DNA of 64,000 nt, taken from assembly GCA_027257055.1 (NCBI GenBank), contig JAPVLO010000045.1:1893501-1957500 (forward strand), written 5' to 3'. The position numbers were made by a program, and so were the translations under genes. A model generated the notes under the pieces. The model had not been told where the DNA came from and ran no database searches. It worked only from the letters and a program-made list of their open reading frames with translations. Within the stretch, counting starts at the first letter, position 1; each line of letters begins with the position of its first letter. The stretch is from Cephalopachus bancanus. Its lineage: Eukaryota; Chordata; Mammalia; Primates; Tarsiidae. This document shows, in pieces, positions 1-12,016 of this stretch.

Positions 1-2560
1 TAAAAATGAAATATAATGATAATTCCTCCTCTATTAGAGTATCATTGTATTTACATAAGTGGGTCTGAAAAATGCTGTGCTTTTTCCTGAAACCTCAAAA
101 ATATATAGATGTACAGAAATCATATCATGCTGTATTTTTTCTGAAACACTTATGCGCACAGTTGGAGTCCCAGTGTCATAATGAAAAATTGCTGTTAATT
201 TTCAACTTATGGATGTGAAGAGCTGGGAGCTTTGGCTGCACTGGGAATTAACTAGTGCAACTACAGAGATCCATTATTTAGGGTGCGGCAAGATTTGAAG
301 TAGCCTTGACATTCTAGAAAGAGGACTGACTGGCAAAGGAGCATATTATTTTGGGAGTGGCAACTTCCTCTGGGAAATAATTCCATATGAGATTGGCATT
401 TGAAAAAATCTGGCATATTTTTCCATCTAGCACCAAATAGGTTTGAATAAGATGTCATTTGATAACTTTTTCACACAAAATGCTTTAGTTTGGACATCTA
501 CCCTTATGTTGTTTATTAAAATATCACTATAAGAGCTATAGCAAGTTTCATTATATACCATCTTTCATGGAGCTAATTCACTGCTATGCATTGGGCACTA
601 GAACTTAAATCAAGATATTGAATATTGTGATAGACTAACTTTGTTTCCTACAGTGATGTTATAATCTTTGTGCATGTCATATATTGGACATTAATTTGTT
701 ACTTTTATCTACTACATTTTTAGGAAGATTGATAATATGAAGATGGAGAAGTCCCTAATCACAATCAAGAAGTGAGTTTCCTGTTTATTGATAAAAATCT
801 ACCCTTCACTCTTTGAGTATTCTTATGTGCCACAAGTAGATTGAAAATGTTAATCAGCTGCAATCTGCATAAGCAAGACTTATAACGTCTACTACTTTCT
901 GCTTTCACTATTGAAACACAACTTTATTCTTTTCTTATCCTTCTGTCCTAGCCCCTCAATGAAAAACAACCCAAAGTCAGTTCACTAAATCAAGCAACCT
1001 GTTTCACGTTTTCCAACGAAACACAAAACAAATGCCAAATTCCAAACTTCAGTAAATATTTATTTAACATCCCAAATTTTATCACATATTAAGACAATCC
1101 CATCTAAACAGCACCACTGAAAAATTGCTTATGGGAAGAGAGTGAAAATGACTTTCTTCCATGTGTAAATTTTAATTTTGAACTCAGAGAAGTCCTTATC
1201 CTCAGTTTGCACAGGAGCACCTTCATCTTTTCACCCTGGTCTATTTCTACATCAGAGATCTGCACACCTGTCAATTTGACCAGCAAGCCTAATCAATAAT
1301 ACTGGTACTTGATGTATAAAGTGGATATTTGGGGGTTTCATAGAAAGATAATTTTTTTAGAATAAATTTTAAAAATTCTTCTAGGAAAGGCCTGACTATT
1401 AATGGAACTTAATAACAACCAGAACCAGTTTAAAACTCACACTACAGTCTATTAATAATGACTTTACATCAGTAATGAGCCAAGAAAGGTACTTTTTAAT
1501 TGTGATCAGACTCGCATTGTCTTAATCCCTAAGCCTAAAGCTGCCCTGGTTCAAAAGGGAAAATAGTCTTAGAAATCAAATTTACTCTTTCAGGGTTAAT
1601 CATAAGTGAACTTTGAAAATTTTATCTTAGTTGATCAATTATACTGAAGTAGGATTTTTATAATTTTCTTCCCAAACTTCTGAATAGTTTTTCTACCTTA
1701 CTGAAGAAATCTAGAGTTAAGTAGTACTAGCTGATTGTCAAATACCTGGCTTATTCATAAGGCTGCAGCATTATTTGGAGGAAATCATTAGGGGTCTAAG
1801 TGACCATCTTTCATCTGGGAGGATGGAGGCGGGTAAGTTATTAACCTGATTTCTTATGCTAAATCTTATAACTATTGTTTCCCTGATTCGCCAAAGATGG
1901 ATGAGGGAAAACGGAGCATTCTGTATCAAAGACCTTGATCTGGATGGACTTGGAATCTGTTAAATATATCAGAAGATGTTGAGGGTCATAATTTTATATG
2001 TGTTTGAATTCCTTTTGGGTTCCTTTGATGCTTTCATTCATAGAGTACATCTTAGTGATTTAATGTAGGATTAGCCCAGAGTGATTTTACACTAGAGAAT
2101 TACTGCCCTGTGGAAAGCCTGCCTTTTCTACCTCTATTTATTGTTTTCCCAATTAAAAAAATCCAGTAAACTAGAAACTTCTCTGCTTTACTTTGTACCC
2201 TGTGCTTTTAGGAACTATACTTGGTATAAAAAACAGGCCTTTGTTCAATTTTTTTTTTTTAAAGTCTTTGTGCCTTAGTCCTGCAACAGGCATCCAGGGT
2301 CATCCAGGTGCAGAATCACTAAGGATGCCTAAATACAACTTCTGACCAGTGATCATTTGAGAGATCTGGCATCATCTTTCCCCCTAAAACAGTGTATATT
2401 GGATTTCTGTATCCAAAGCCAGAATGAATGGTCTTCACTGAGGAATCAGCGGTCATCTACACAACTTCTAATATATCTCATATATAACTTCACTTTGGAG
2501 CAGAGTCATTTTTTAAGAAGCACATAGCTTGAGATCAACCTTACCCAGCTTAGTGTTATT
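1..2560. other. Unique AT-rich sequence, no gene seen
   Basis: No long ORF, Alu or recognisable young repeat is visible. The short ORFs here (60-65 codons) show no family motif. Old repeats too diverged to read by eye may be present. Confidence 0.6.
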
Positions 2561-2569
2561 CTAATGCAG

Positions 2570-2745
2570 TATAGCTCTTCAGCTTAATGTGTATCAGAAT
2601 CACCTAAGACTTATTAAACCCAGATCGCAGGGCACTCCCTAGAGTTTCTGTTTCAGTGGGTCTGAAGTAGTAAGTATTTCTAAGAAGTTCCCAGGTGATG
2701 CTGATGATGCTACTGGTCCAGGACTGCACTCTGAAAACGACTATT
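2570..2745 (-). mobile_element. MER5-like hAT (Charlie) non-autonomous element
   Basis: The stretch has the MER5A/MER5B pattern: 'atcagaatcacct' near the left end, a 'tttctgtttcagtgggtctg' core, and 'cccaggtgatgctgatgatg' then 'ggtccaggac...ctgaaaacgac' at the right, which is the reverse complement of the usual MER5 start. Non-autonomous fossil of hAT-Charlie transposons. Family assignment is from memory of the consensus; ends are approximate. Confidence 0.7.
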
Positions 2746-3252
2746 CAGCATTATGCTAGTAGAGAACATTACAGTGATCTGAAGGGTTAATGCAACTATC
2801 AAAAGTGTTTCCTCTGGAAAAAATATATTGATAATTCCAAGAGAATATTTAGTCTTCTTTCTCATTAGTTTTAGAGCCAGCATTTATACTTGACTTTGCA
2901 AGTTTTTCTGTGCTTGTCTATTTTTTATATTTGACTTACATTACTTGATGACAAGAACTGTGTTTTGTTCACCATAGTAGCTTCAAGATACATTAAATTT
3001 CAACAGAGGATAATGTAAAATGGGTTTATAAGCATGCTAAAAGAATGTAAATGAGGACAACATTTTCTCCTCATTTTGCTTAGACAACATTTTGCTTAGA
3101 CAACATTTCACCATTTGGAATTGTCATTTGAATGTTAGAATAATTCTAGAAAATATGATATGGAGCCAGTCTGATGTCACTTAATATCTTTATAAAGCCA
3201 AATAATTAAAAAAAAAATCAGCTGCACCCGGTTTGAGAATCACCACTCTAGT

Positions 3253-3500
3253 CATTCAACGGATAATTATTGAATATGTACTAGGCTCTGGGAACTGGGA
3301 ATTAGGGATCCTTTGGCAAATAAAACAGACCTGATTCTTGCCCTTAAAGAGTCTACACTCTAGGGGAGAGAAAGACAACAAATAAGCATCTAATTATATT
3401 GTGGTAAGTGTTATGAAGACAATTTACAGTGTGTGGTGGAAGAGAACAATAGGGAGTCTTCAAAAAATAAATAAATAAAATCGGCTACAATATGAAGGAA
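3253..3500 (-). mobile_element. L2 LINE 3' end fragment
   Basis: Begins with the reverse of the L2 3' tail (tcattcaacggataattattgaat, a diverged copy of the usual 'cattcaacaaatatttattga'), then the 'tactaggctctggg' equivalent of 'gtgccaggcactg', 'aataaaacagacctgattcttgccct' and 'tctacactctaggggagagaaagacaaca'. This order is typical of an inverted L2 end. Diverged, so old. Confidence 0.55.
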
Positions 3501-3955
3501 GTTAGCTAAAATTTTTAACAGGTTGTCAACTTATTTAAGTGAAATGAATACCTTGGTGAAATGTAACTTTATTGTGGACCCCAAGCAAGAGCTCATCTCA
3601 TTTGTAGCTCCATCTGTCTCTCCTGGTCTTGTGGACAATGCCACCAGATAGCTACAACTCCAGCTCTCACTTGGGCACAATCTCTGGCTGAGAAGGCAAT
3701 TCTAAGAATTTGTCAAGAAAAGGAGCCCCAAATTATTTGGAATTCCATATCTGGTTTCCCGACTGGAATTTTTTTAACCCTGGAAAAAGAAGCATAGAAT
3801 TAAATGGAGAACTAGCCAGACTAAACTCATAATTTCACTAATCTGTGATAAGAAATAATCTATGAATTTTTGATATTTTAAGAACATAATATTTGTAAGA
3901 ATGTAGCATATTGATGTACAGATTTCAATGTAGACATGTGACTGAGTGATACATT

Positions 3956-4059
3956 TAAGTTACTATTTTTCTTTTATAGAAAGCAAGATTTATTGAGAGG
4001 ACAGAAAAGCTCCTACAGTGGGAGAAGACTTGAAAGAGTTGCCCTAAGTTACTATTTTT
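3956..4059 (-). mobile_element. 74-bp retroposed ERV R-region-like insert with perfect 15-bp TSD
   Basis: A 74-bp insert (3971-4044) lies between two perfect copies of taagttactattttt (3956-3970 and 4045-4059). Read on the minus strand it starts GGGCAACT, has a CTCC...GGAG stem-loop, then an AATAAA signal and CTTGCTTTCTATAAAAG at its 3' end. The minus-strand target reads CATT|AAAAATAG, matching the L1 endonuclease preference TT|AAAA. The layout (cap-like start, small hairpin, AATAAA about 20 bases before the end) is that of the R region of a class I endogenous retroviral LTR. A related sequence lies at 41478-41541. The LTR family is not named here; a small unrelated polyadenylated RNA is the alternative. 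Confidence 0.75.
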
Positions 4060-4170
4060 AATGAAGAGTTGAGACTCCAGTGTATCAAAGAGTACTATGA
4101 TATTTAAGATAACTTAAGACCCATAATAAACACAATGTATAGGTTCTGAAAGTTTTACTTAACTACTCAG

Positions 4171-4493
4171 GCAAATTTTATTTTATTTTATTTATTTATT
4201 TTGAGTTGGAGTGTCACTCTGTCACCCAGACTGGAGTGCAGTGGCCGCTCCCGGCCACTGCAGCCGACCTGCTGGGCTCTGGCGATCCTTCCGCCTCAGC
4301 CTTCCAAGTACCTGGAGCTACAGGCGCGCGCTACCACACCAGCTAATTTTTTGATTTATTGTAGAGATGAGGTCTCGCCAAGTTGCCCAGGCGGGTCTTG
4401 AACCCGTGGGCTCAGGCAATTCACTCACCTCAGCCTCCCAAGGCATGGGATTACAAGCTGAGCCACCGAGCCCGGCTGCAAATTTTATTTTAT
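4171..4493 (-). mobile_element. Alu, lineage-specific type (copy 1), full length
   Basis: Dimeric 7SL-derived SINE, body 4187-4477, with a T-rich (tttattt)n tail at the left. TSD gcaaattttattttat at 4171-4186 and 4478-4493. On the minus strand it carries TGGCTCAGC (A box), ACGGGTTCAAGACCCGC (B-box hairpin, one pair lost), the GCAGTGGCCGGGAGCGGCCAC arm palindrome, and CCAACTC at the end before the tail. Transcribed by Pol III and moved by L1 machinery in known Alus. Confidence 0.95.
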
Positions 4494-5300
4494 CAGAAAA
4501 TGTAAAATACTTACAAAAGAGATATAAATTTAAATTTAAGAAGGGAGTTCAAAAGGCTTACATAAGATGAATTACTAAAACTGTAAAATCCCTCTTAACA
4601 GTGATTTTTAAAATATAGTATTATGATATATAAGTTGAACCTAATAAGAAAGAACTAGGTTTATGAGTTTATGTCTTTGAAAACTGAATGATGATTTTTT
4701 TAAAACTTAAGTAACCAGTGAGTTATTATTTTGTGTATTAAGGCCACCCATTAAGAACAGCAACACCTGAGGTTTCTGGAAGGACAGACACTTATAGTTG
4801 GACAGGTATGACTATGTGGAGTAGCCTTATGATAGGAATTGACTGAGCCCATGGAAGAAAGGTTTTAGGGAACACTTACAACTTTTGGTCATTGGAAGCC
4901 CTATCAAATGGAAAAGTCAGTCTAATCATAATGATACACTTGCATCAAGTTTCCTCTGATCCTTATTGGATAGAATTTGGGCAGAATTACATCTGTTAAA
5001 AAGACTTGAGTAATGGGTCCACACTTGCCATTTCTTCAGCCCTTTGCTTAAAGATGTTTTAAGAAAGAATGTTATACTAATTGAAGAGCAGGTCCATGAC
5101 TAGAATGGTCACTTGACAACATGTAGCCATTCCTTAAAAACAGCTATTTTTATATTGTGACTTTCTCAAATACACTTTATCTTCTACCTCACCAAATCTA
5201 AAACAATACACTTAATTTTCAGAATCTTTAAAAATTCAGCTTAAACATGGATATGCTGACTTAATTTCCTCCATTCTCCATGAAGTACCAGCAAGAGACT
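4494..5300. other. Unique sequence, nothing recognised
   Basis: AT-rich intergenic sequence with no ORF of note and no repeat that I can identify. Confidence 0.5.
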
Positions 5301-5309
5301 TGTGTAGGT

Positions 5310-5560
5310 TTTCTCACTTTTCCAAGAAATGCATATCCCCTCGTCTGTGCTTTTGCATTTGTTACTCTCTTAACTTAGAACTCCTTGCTCTGAGATTTGT
5401 CTTTTATAATTTCACTTAGTTCCTAGGTCCTCCATAAATGTTTTTTCCTGATTTCCTGGCTCTCACTAAATTCATACTTCTCCGTGACATTCTATAATAT
5501 TTATCTCTATGCCATATAAATTAGCATTGTGCATTTTGTGAGTACACTACCACCACGCAG
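5310..5560 (+). mobile_element. L2 LINE 3' region fragment
   Basis: Ordered L2-like words: 'tctgtgcttttgcatttgttactctc', 'tagaactccttgctctgag', 'cacttagttcctaggtcctccataaatg' and 'ttttcctgatttcctggctctcactaaattc', then 'tgacattctataatatttatct'. Strongly diverged; ends approximate. Confidence 0.5.
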
Positions 5561-5635
5561 ATGGCAGTGATATAATATTTACCAAAGATATGTGTTAATT
5601 TCTGCAATCCTGTTGTTTACTCCACCCTAACTGTC

Positions 5636-5637
5636 AG

Positions 5638-5683
<46 letters not shown>

Positions 5684-5691
5684 CGCGCGCG

Positions 5692-5749
<58 letters not shown>
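5636..5749. repeat. Compound (TC)n-(CA)n-(CG)n-(CA)n microsatellite
   Basis: About 40 bp of nearly pure TC repeat, then about 8 bp of CA, an uninterrupted CG run at about 5684-5700, then about 48 bp of CA. A polypyrimidine block directly joined to alternating purine-pyrimidine DNA. Confidence 0.97.
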
Positions 5750-5750
<1 letters not shown>

Positions 5751-7440
5751 CTTTGGACTTCAGAACTATAGAGAAATGAAGTGCAGATAAATGCAAAGGA
5801 ACATAAATTCAGTTAATTCTTGTCTAAGACATAAAACCCAAATTGTTGAATAAGACATGAATTTGGGAGAAAAAAATTCTTTTATAACCAACTGCATTTT
5901 TTTCAATGGCATAGAGAGAAGATAAAAAACAAACAGCTAATTCTCCCTAGACTTGGAGTGGAAGGAGAATCAGAGATGAGGAGAAGAAGAGAAGAAAAGC
6001 TTAGCATGAAAGAAGATGAAAGTCTCTGTAGCTTCAGTGCCAAATCCGAGGTGACAAAGTGAGCAACAGGGAGTGGAGGTTTTTGAAGGGCAGCCATGTC
6101 ACCAGAATCCAAGTTCATACCCAAAGATCTCAGTGACCCCAAACCATAATTGTCCTGCTTCACACTCTATAGTGCTATGTAAAAACGTGACTAAATCTTA
6201 TAAAGTAGCCTTAAAGAAAAATATTATAAAGTATTACAAAGTATATATGTATATATGCATACATATTATAAAAATGATCTGAAACCTAGAGAAGAGATAT
6301 TTAGAAATAAGAAAAAATCCTCAAGTGACTTTAAAAAAATAAGAAAATCTGGAGTTGACTACATTAAATTTTTGGCCAGTAAGAAAAGACATATTAGACT
6401 GAGTCATAGGAAGTGCACAGCACTTCATTGCATACCCGAGAGTGGATTAAAAATTAGGTTCTTTGTAATTGTATCTTTGTTGCTTTTGTGTTTTTTTTTT
6501 TAAACACACACACGCTTCTCCAAGATAAAACGCTAATCTAAAATTTCATCATAGTTACTGAATGGTTTAAAAGTAAGTTATTTTGGGGCAAACCTTTCAA
6601 GATCCCTCCTGCTGCTGGGAGCTTTTCTATCTTCTAATAAATTCCTACTTACTCAACACACAAAAAACAGTTATTTTTTGTGGATCCCTATTTGACACAA
6701 GAAATGAATCTTCTAATATATGGAATATTGAATTATTAAGCGTCTATGCAGCTAATTACTGGTAAAAATATATCATTCAAAAACTTTGAAATAAAAATAT
6801 ATTATGTTTCCATTTATAAAATGTTTTGAAACTTACAAAACTCATATACACATGTTATTTCCTTCAAACTTCACAACAGATCTACTGAGTAATTTATAAA
6901 AGAGGATAAAAATTTAACTCACTAATTCCTCAAGAACACGTAGTATTCTCTAGCTCTAGAACATTGTCTGGCATATGGTAAATAAGTGAAAAACCAATAA
7001 ATATTTACCAAAATGAATTATCAGATGTTACACAGACAGAATCAGAAGTCTGATACAAAACTGCTAAATTTAATATATTTTTCTATCTCATCAGACTAAC
7101 TTCATTATTTTCCCTTTTTTAACTTGAAGAAGGACACATGTCAAATTATGTTACTTAAGATCAATTGTCACTGTAGCTCATTCACCATTTAAGCACAGAG
7201 ATGAAATGTCGACATTGGGTAAATTGATTGCAGTTCATACCAACAGTATTTAGGGCAATAGACTAAGGGCTGAAAATGTGAAGATGAGTGAGATGTCTAT
7301 GTTTTCAATAAAATCATAAATTAATAACAGGGAGAGATAATGTAACTGTAATGTAGGAGGTTAAGTGCTATAATCCAAGTATGCTTAGGAAGCTAAATAG
7401 ATCTATGGAAAGAATGTGAAATGGATAATGACAGTAATCA
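5750..7440. other. AT-rich sequence, no gene seen
   Basis: ORFs of 60-86 codons at 5903-6765 show no motif. 7200-7400 has weak resemblance to the inverted L2 end ('accaacagtatttagggc', 'gaggttaagtgctataatcc'). A short (CA)n run lies near 6505. Confidence 0.45.
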
Positions 7441-7441
7441 A

Positions 7442-7735
7442 GGTGTGTTAGAGTATGCTGCAATAACAAAAAGCACGAAAATCTCAGTGGTTGAAAATAA
7501 CAAACTTTATTTCTTATTCATGCTACATGACCAACATGGGTCACATCTGTGCTTTTCACATTGTTACCACTCCAGGATCTAATCTGATGAATCAGCCTCC
7601 ATTTTGTGAATATTATTGGTTGCCTGCAGGGGGCAGTAGGAAGAGAGATCTGAAAGATCTCAAATTAGCCACTTAAATGTCATTTCCACTCATGAATCAT
7701 TGATCAAAAACAGTCACATAGGCACACCTAAGCAG
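7442..7735 (-). mobile_element. Old MaLR/MLT1-like LTR fragment
   Basis: Contains 'gagtatgctgcaataacaaaaagcac', 'ctcagtggttgaaaataacaaactttatttc', 'catgctacatgaccaacatgggtc' and 'cagtcacataggcacacctaag'. These are the reverse of the 3' half of a common ancient LTR-type repeat. The same family appears in the opposite orientation at 54040-54445. Family name from memory, so tentative. Confidence 0.45.
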
Positions 7736-10700
7736 AAGAGGGCCAGAAGTGCAACCCTATCATGTGTATGCAAGGTAGAGAACTATTTGAGCAACTGTGC
7801 TAATGACTACTACAAAGGCTAAAATAGGAATCAGTACATTCTATGCAGTGCTTAATGCAGTGAAGCACATGTTCTAATCTTGCATATGGCTCAAATATTT
7901 AAATTAGAGATACTTCTAAAATATGCCTCTTGCTTTAGCCCTTTAAATTATACCCTCTCATTCATGGTATATCGAAAATAGCAAAAATTCACAAGCTCTA
8001 AATGCATATAGATGCCTGCATATGGGAATTGAGCAAACTAGGGATCCCTAATCAGGCAGTTCCCCTGCCAGAACCACTGTGTTTACAGTGCTAGTTTTTT
8101 TTTTTTAGCTGAAAGTCCTTCTTACCCACCCCACTAAAGGACTCCATTTGGTTTTCTGTTCCAAAGCAGCAATAAATAAACAGTGTAGCCCTGTTATTAT
8201 TTGGAGCTGCCAGTTCTTACAGCCTGAAAGTTATAGCCAGTAATCAGGCAATCTCCAAGAAAGTAAGTAAACAAAGTTTACTTTGGGCAATATCATGGTT
8301 CCCATAGCAGTAAGAGGACGTATGCATGAGGAAAGCCTATGATAATGGCACAGGGTGGAGAGCACGTGTCCTCCTGTGATAGATGCTGTTGGGGGAAAAA
8401 ACTTGATACATTTTTGCTGATAATGATCTGAAGGAGAGGAGCCTGCAGAGTTTGTATATGACTCAGGCTCTCCTGACTGTGGAATCTGTATTCCAAGCCA
8501 TAATAAATGTCAGATATTTTTATTAAATGGTATTGCTGTCCAACACAGCATGGCTCCAACTGTGGTTGATTTCTTTTTGTTTTATTTTTCAAACACTGAT
8601 AATTGTTTGGTTGCTAAAGGCATAAAAAATTAAATCCAAAACCAGAAAGTCATACATAAGAGGTTTATTTATTATAAAGATGACAAAATATATGTGAGTC
8701 AGAAAATATTCTGCTGAATTTTGTTATTCGCCTAAAAAATCTACTCTTCTAAACTGTCAAGGGGATACCATCAGCCTCAGTTTCTTGCACTTATAACTTT
8801 TCTGGACATTAAATCTACCTATTTGTTCCCAAAAGAAAATGAAAGACAGGACCACTGGACTCTGCAGGATATATAAACTCTGATTGCTTATTTTAATTCT
8901 CTATAATATGTAAGAGCGCAAGACTCTGACAACTTTAAAACTCTGCAGTCTCCAGCATGTTGATTTTGTTACTCTATATATTTAATTTTCTTTTAAAAAC
9001 ATATCGAATTCTCTGAGCATTCATTTACTTTTCAAATTACGGCTGCCTAGCTAAGGCTTGTGTACCAGGTGCCATGTAAAAGCATGTTAAAAGTAGATAA
9101 AAGCAATTTACCCTGCCCTCTAATTAGAGATGTCTCATCTTTACCACTGACAATAGCAGTATGCAGCTGTGGCAGTAGAGAGATAATAGGAACTGGAGCA
9201 GGGAGAAATTAAAGATATGCTGGCTGAGGCAGAGTGTCACCTTTCTGTTGCTCAGCTTGGGTGGGCTCCAGAATGAAACGAGATGTTTAGTATTTCCTCT
9301 TCCCTGGTTCTGTCCATTTATTTTTATATTAATAATTGAGGTGGTTTTTTTTGTAGAAAGAAGGGAGCATGTTAGGGTAAGGGTGCAGGTTATAGGTGGA
9401 AAGACTGTGCAACTTTCTTAATGAATTTATTGCTGCTTAATTCTATAGCTCTCCAACCATTTCATACCTGTCGGCTGCCCATCACTGTACTTAATGTAAT
9501 AAGGTTTTAAAAGTATGAGAAATCACACTACTTGCTCTAGCAGTTTGCAATCTAAAAGAAATATTCTTCATAAAGATTGTATCTGTTTTGTTGCAATCAT
9601 GTGCAGAGGAAAGATAAACCTAGAGTATATCTTGGAGTATAAATGTTCAGAATAGACTGGAATGAATTGGGGAAAGCCCCAGTGAAATGGTCATCTTGAG
9701 TGAAAGACACAGAAGGAAGGATCATTTCAGGGAGAATGTCATGATTGGAGGTAATAAGTAGCAGCCATGTTTAAAAACTGTTGAAACAAGTTTTCTGGCT
9801 GCAGGGGAAGAGCCATTGACAAAGGACCTTAAAGTGTTGAGAGTAGAGCAAAATGGTGATAGAAACTTAATCTCAGACCACGCAAAGTTATTTAATTCTA
9901 ATTGCATTTAAGAAAAAAATACACCAGTAAATATATGCTGACTGCACTGGAGTGAGAAGATACTGAAGGTAAGTAGGTAAGTGTATGGCAAGAAAAGCAT
10001 AAGTAGCAATTTTTGAATATTGATTGGTATGAGGAATTATGCTATAAATGAAAAAGACAAATACTAAAGTGTGTAGTAATTAGGTATGAGATAGTGTGAT
10101 TGCTATAGAAGTGGAAAAGAGCAAAGGTTCAACTTAACAGATGTGTTAGTGAAAGAAACAGTTCATAAGACTTGGTAACTTTGAAATAATAAAGACATCA
10201 AAATACATTTGTTAGAAATGAATATTGAGAATAAATAAATAAGTACAATATATATTATATGTTTATACATGAAAGTAATGAATTCACTGTTTCATACTTT
10301 GAGTAGCATCTATAGAGAGTTGAAATACAAGATGTTGAGCAATCATGCCAGAAAATATAGATTTAGGAATTGGAATTCTTTGGTTGTTAAAGCAAAATGA
10401 ACTGGTAAGTTCTTTATGAGTAAGAATAGAAGTACAAAAACGTCAGAAAATGAAATCACAGAAAGTTGGAAAAGATGTGGGATGGTGAAAAATAAGAACT
10501 TGAAATCAAGTAGGGGATAACCACCAATGTCAAATGCTGGAAAAACTCCAATGGAGGAGAGCTTCAAGAAAATAAAAAAAAGAGTTTCCACAGAGAAGAA
10601 GAAAGGGTTTTCCTCAGAGTAGAACACTGGTGAATCTCTTCGGCAGAGTGGCAGCAACGGAAGCCAAGTTGAGTAGATTAAGGAAGGACAAGATGGTGAG

Positions 10701-11073
10701 GAGAAGTGGCAGCAGAATGCTCAATCATTAAATGCAAGGAGAAAATAGACTGATAGTAGTAGCAAGTGTTAGCATCACCAAGTTAGTAATTTAAATAAAG
10801 CTTAAGGAAATCTGAACATTTACATTTTTTAGCAGGAATTAACTATACAGGGATGAAATGCTAGAGGGTGGAATAAAAATGGAATGAAAGTGAAATATAT
10901 ATGTGTGTATATTTCATGTATATGTTTGTATAACCTTGGGAAATACACATCTAGTCTGGGGAGAAAAACCTGTTCCTTCAGAGATGGCATCAGAATTATC
11001 TTAGAAAAGATAATTTTATTTTGTTTCTCAAAATAACATATGGATCTATATTGGTTCTGCTGTGATATCCCTC
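7736..11073. other. Unique or very old sequence, no gene seen
   Basis: No Alu and no long ORF. The 99- and 104-codon minus-strand ORFs at 8293-8592 and 10343-10657 are low-complexity (F/L/S-rich) and show no family. 10500-10780 ('gagtagattaaggaaggacaagatggtgaggagaagtggcagcag') resembles an ancient mammalian-wide repeat but is too diverged to name. Confidence 0.45.
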
Positions 11074-11216
11074 AGAACATTGCTAGGATGCAGTAAGAGT
11101 TTACAAAAAGAGAGCTATGTTGCTCTGCATAATATTTTTTTTTCCATTTCTGGAGACAGCCAAGAGGAAGAGGGGAAGGAGCCCAGAAATGGAAAGAGCT
11201 GGACTCTATGATGGAT
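11074..11216 (+). repeat. Local direct duplication, copy A (143 bp)
   Basis: From 'agaacattgctaggatgcag' to 'ggactctatgatggat' this matches 11872-12016 with only a few differences, mainly around 11126-11140 and one base after 'gagaca'. Neither flank is shared. The unit includes a pyrimidine run ending in 'ctggagacag', which looks like a splice acceptor, followed by an open frame (KRKRGRSPEMERAGLYDG). The frame runs on past the duplicated unit to 11353. No known protein family is recognised. Confidence 0.93.
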
Positions 11217-11871
11217 TTGGGAATGCTCCACAAGGTGCAGTTGTAGAGAATGCAGAAGAAGAATTGGCTAGTGGGACATTACCACTGATGGGCATGGCAG
11301 GAGAAATGTCAAATATCCACCAGGAAAATGTTCAAAATGCTTGCAACATTTAGATGAAACCTTCACATTTTTTCACGATCAAAGAACACAAATCTCTCGC
11401 TTTCGCTCTTTCTCTTGTTCTCTCTCACATGCTATGTTAAAGTAATCAAGGAAAGGGGTCTTGTTTTATAACTGAGTTACACAGGGGAGGGAAACCAGAA
11501 TGGCTAAAAGCTACAAAGCATAAAGAAAATTCAAGATTTAGGAGAAATGCAGACCATTGATGTCTAGGCAAAATGTCAGTCTACCCCACAGTCTGAATCC
11601 CCAGAAATATTAGGACAGGGATTTTTGAGACAAATGTTTACTTAAATTCTTTAGAACAAGACAACTCAACATATTGGACGCCTTGCTGGCAACCAGGGGC
11701 TAATATTTGTGATATGTATTTGGCATGGATACATAGAAAATAATTTTATCAACGACAATAATAATATATCTACTATTTGTTGAGAATTTACTGCTGTGTT
11801 AATAATATCACAACCCTAAGAGTTCACATCCAGAGTTAACTTCTGATCTTACACATTTAAAACCATTCACT

Positions 11872-12016
11872 AGAACATTGCTAGGATGCAGTAAGAGTTT
11901 ACAAAAAGAGAGCTATGTTGCTCCATATAATACTTTTTTTTTTCCATTTCTGGAGACAGTCAAGAGGAAGAGGGGAAGGAGCCCAGAAATGGAAAGAGCT
12001 GGACTCTATGATGGAT
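11872..12016 (+). repeat. Local direct duplication, copy B (145 bp)
   Basis: Second copy of the 11074-11216 unit, about 800 bp downstream in the same orientation. The two copies differ by a handful of substitutions and 1-2 bp in the T-run. Sequence after 12016 ('ggaggaatatatcttc') is unrelated to that after 11216 ('ttgggaatgctccac'). Confidence 0.93.
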
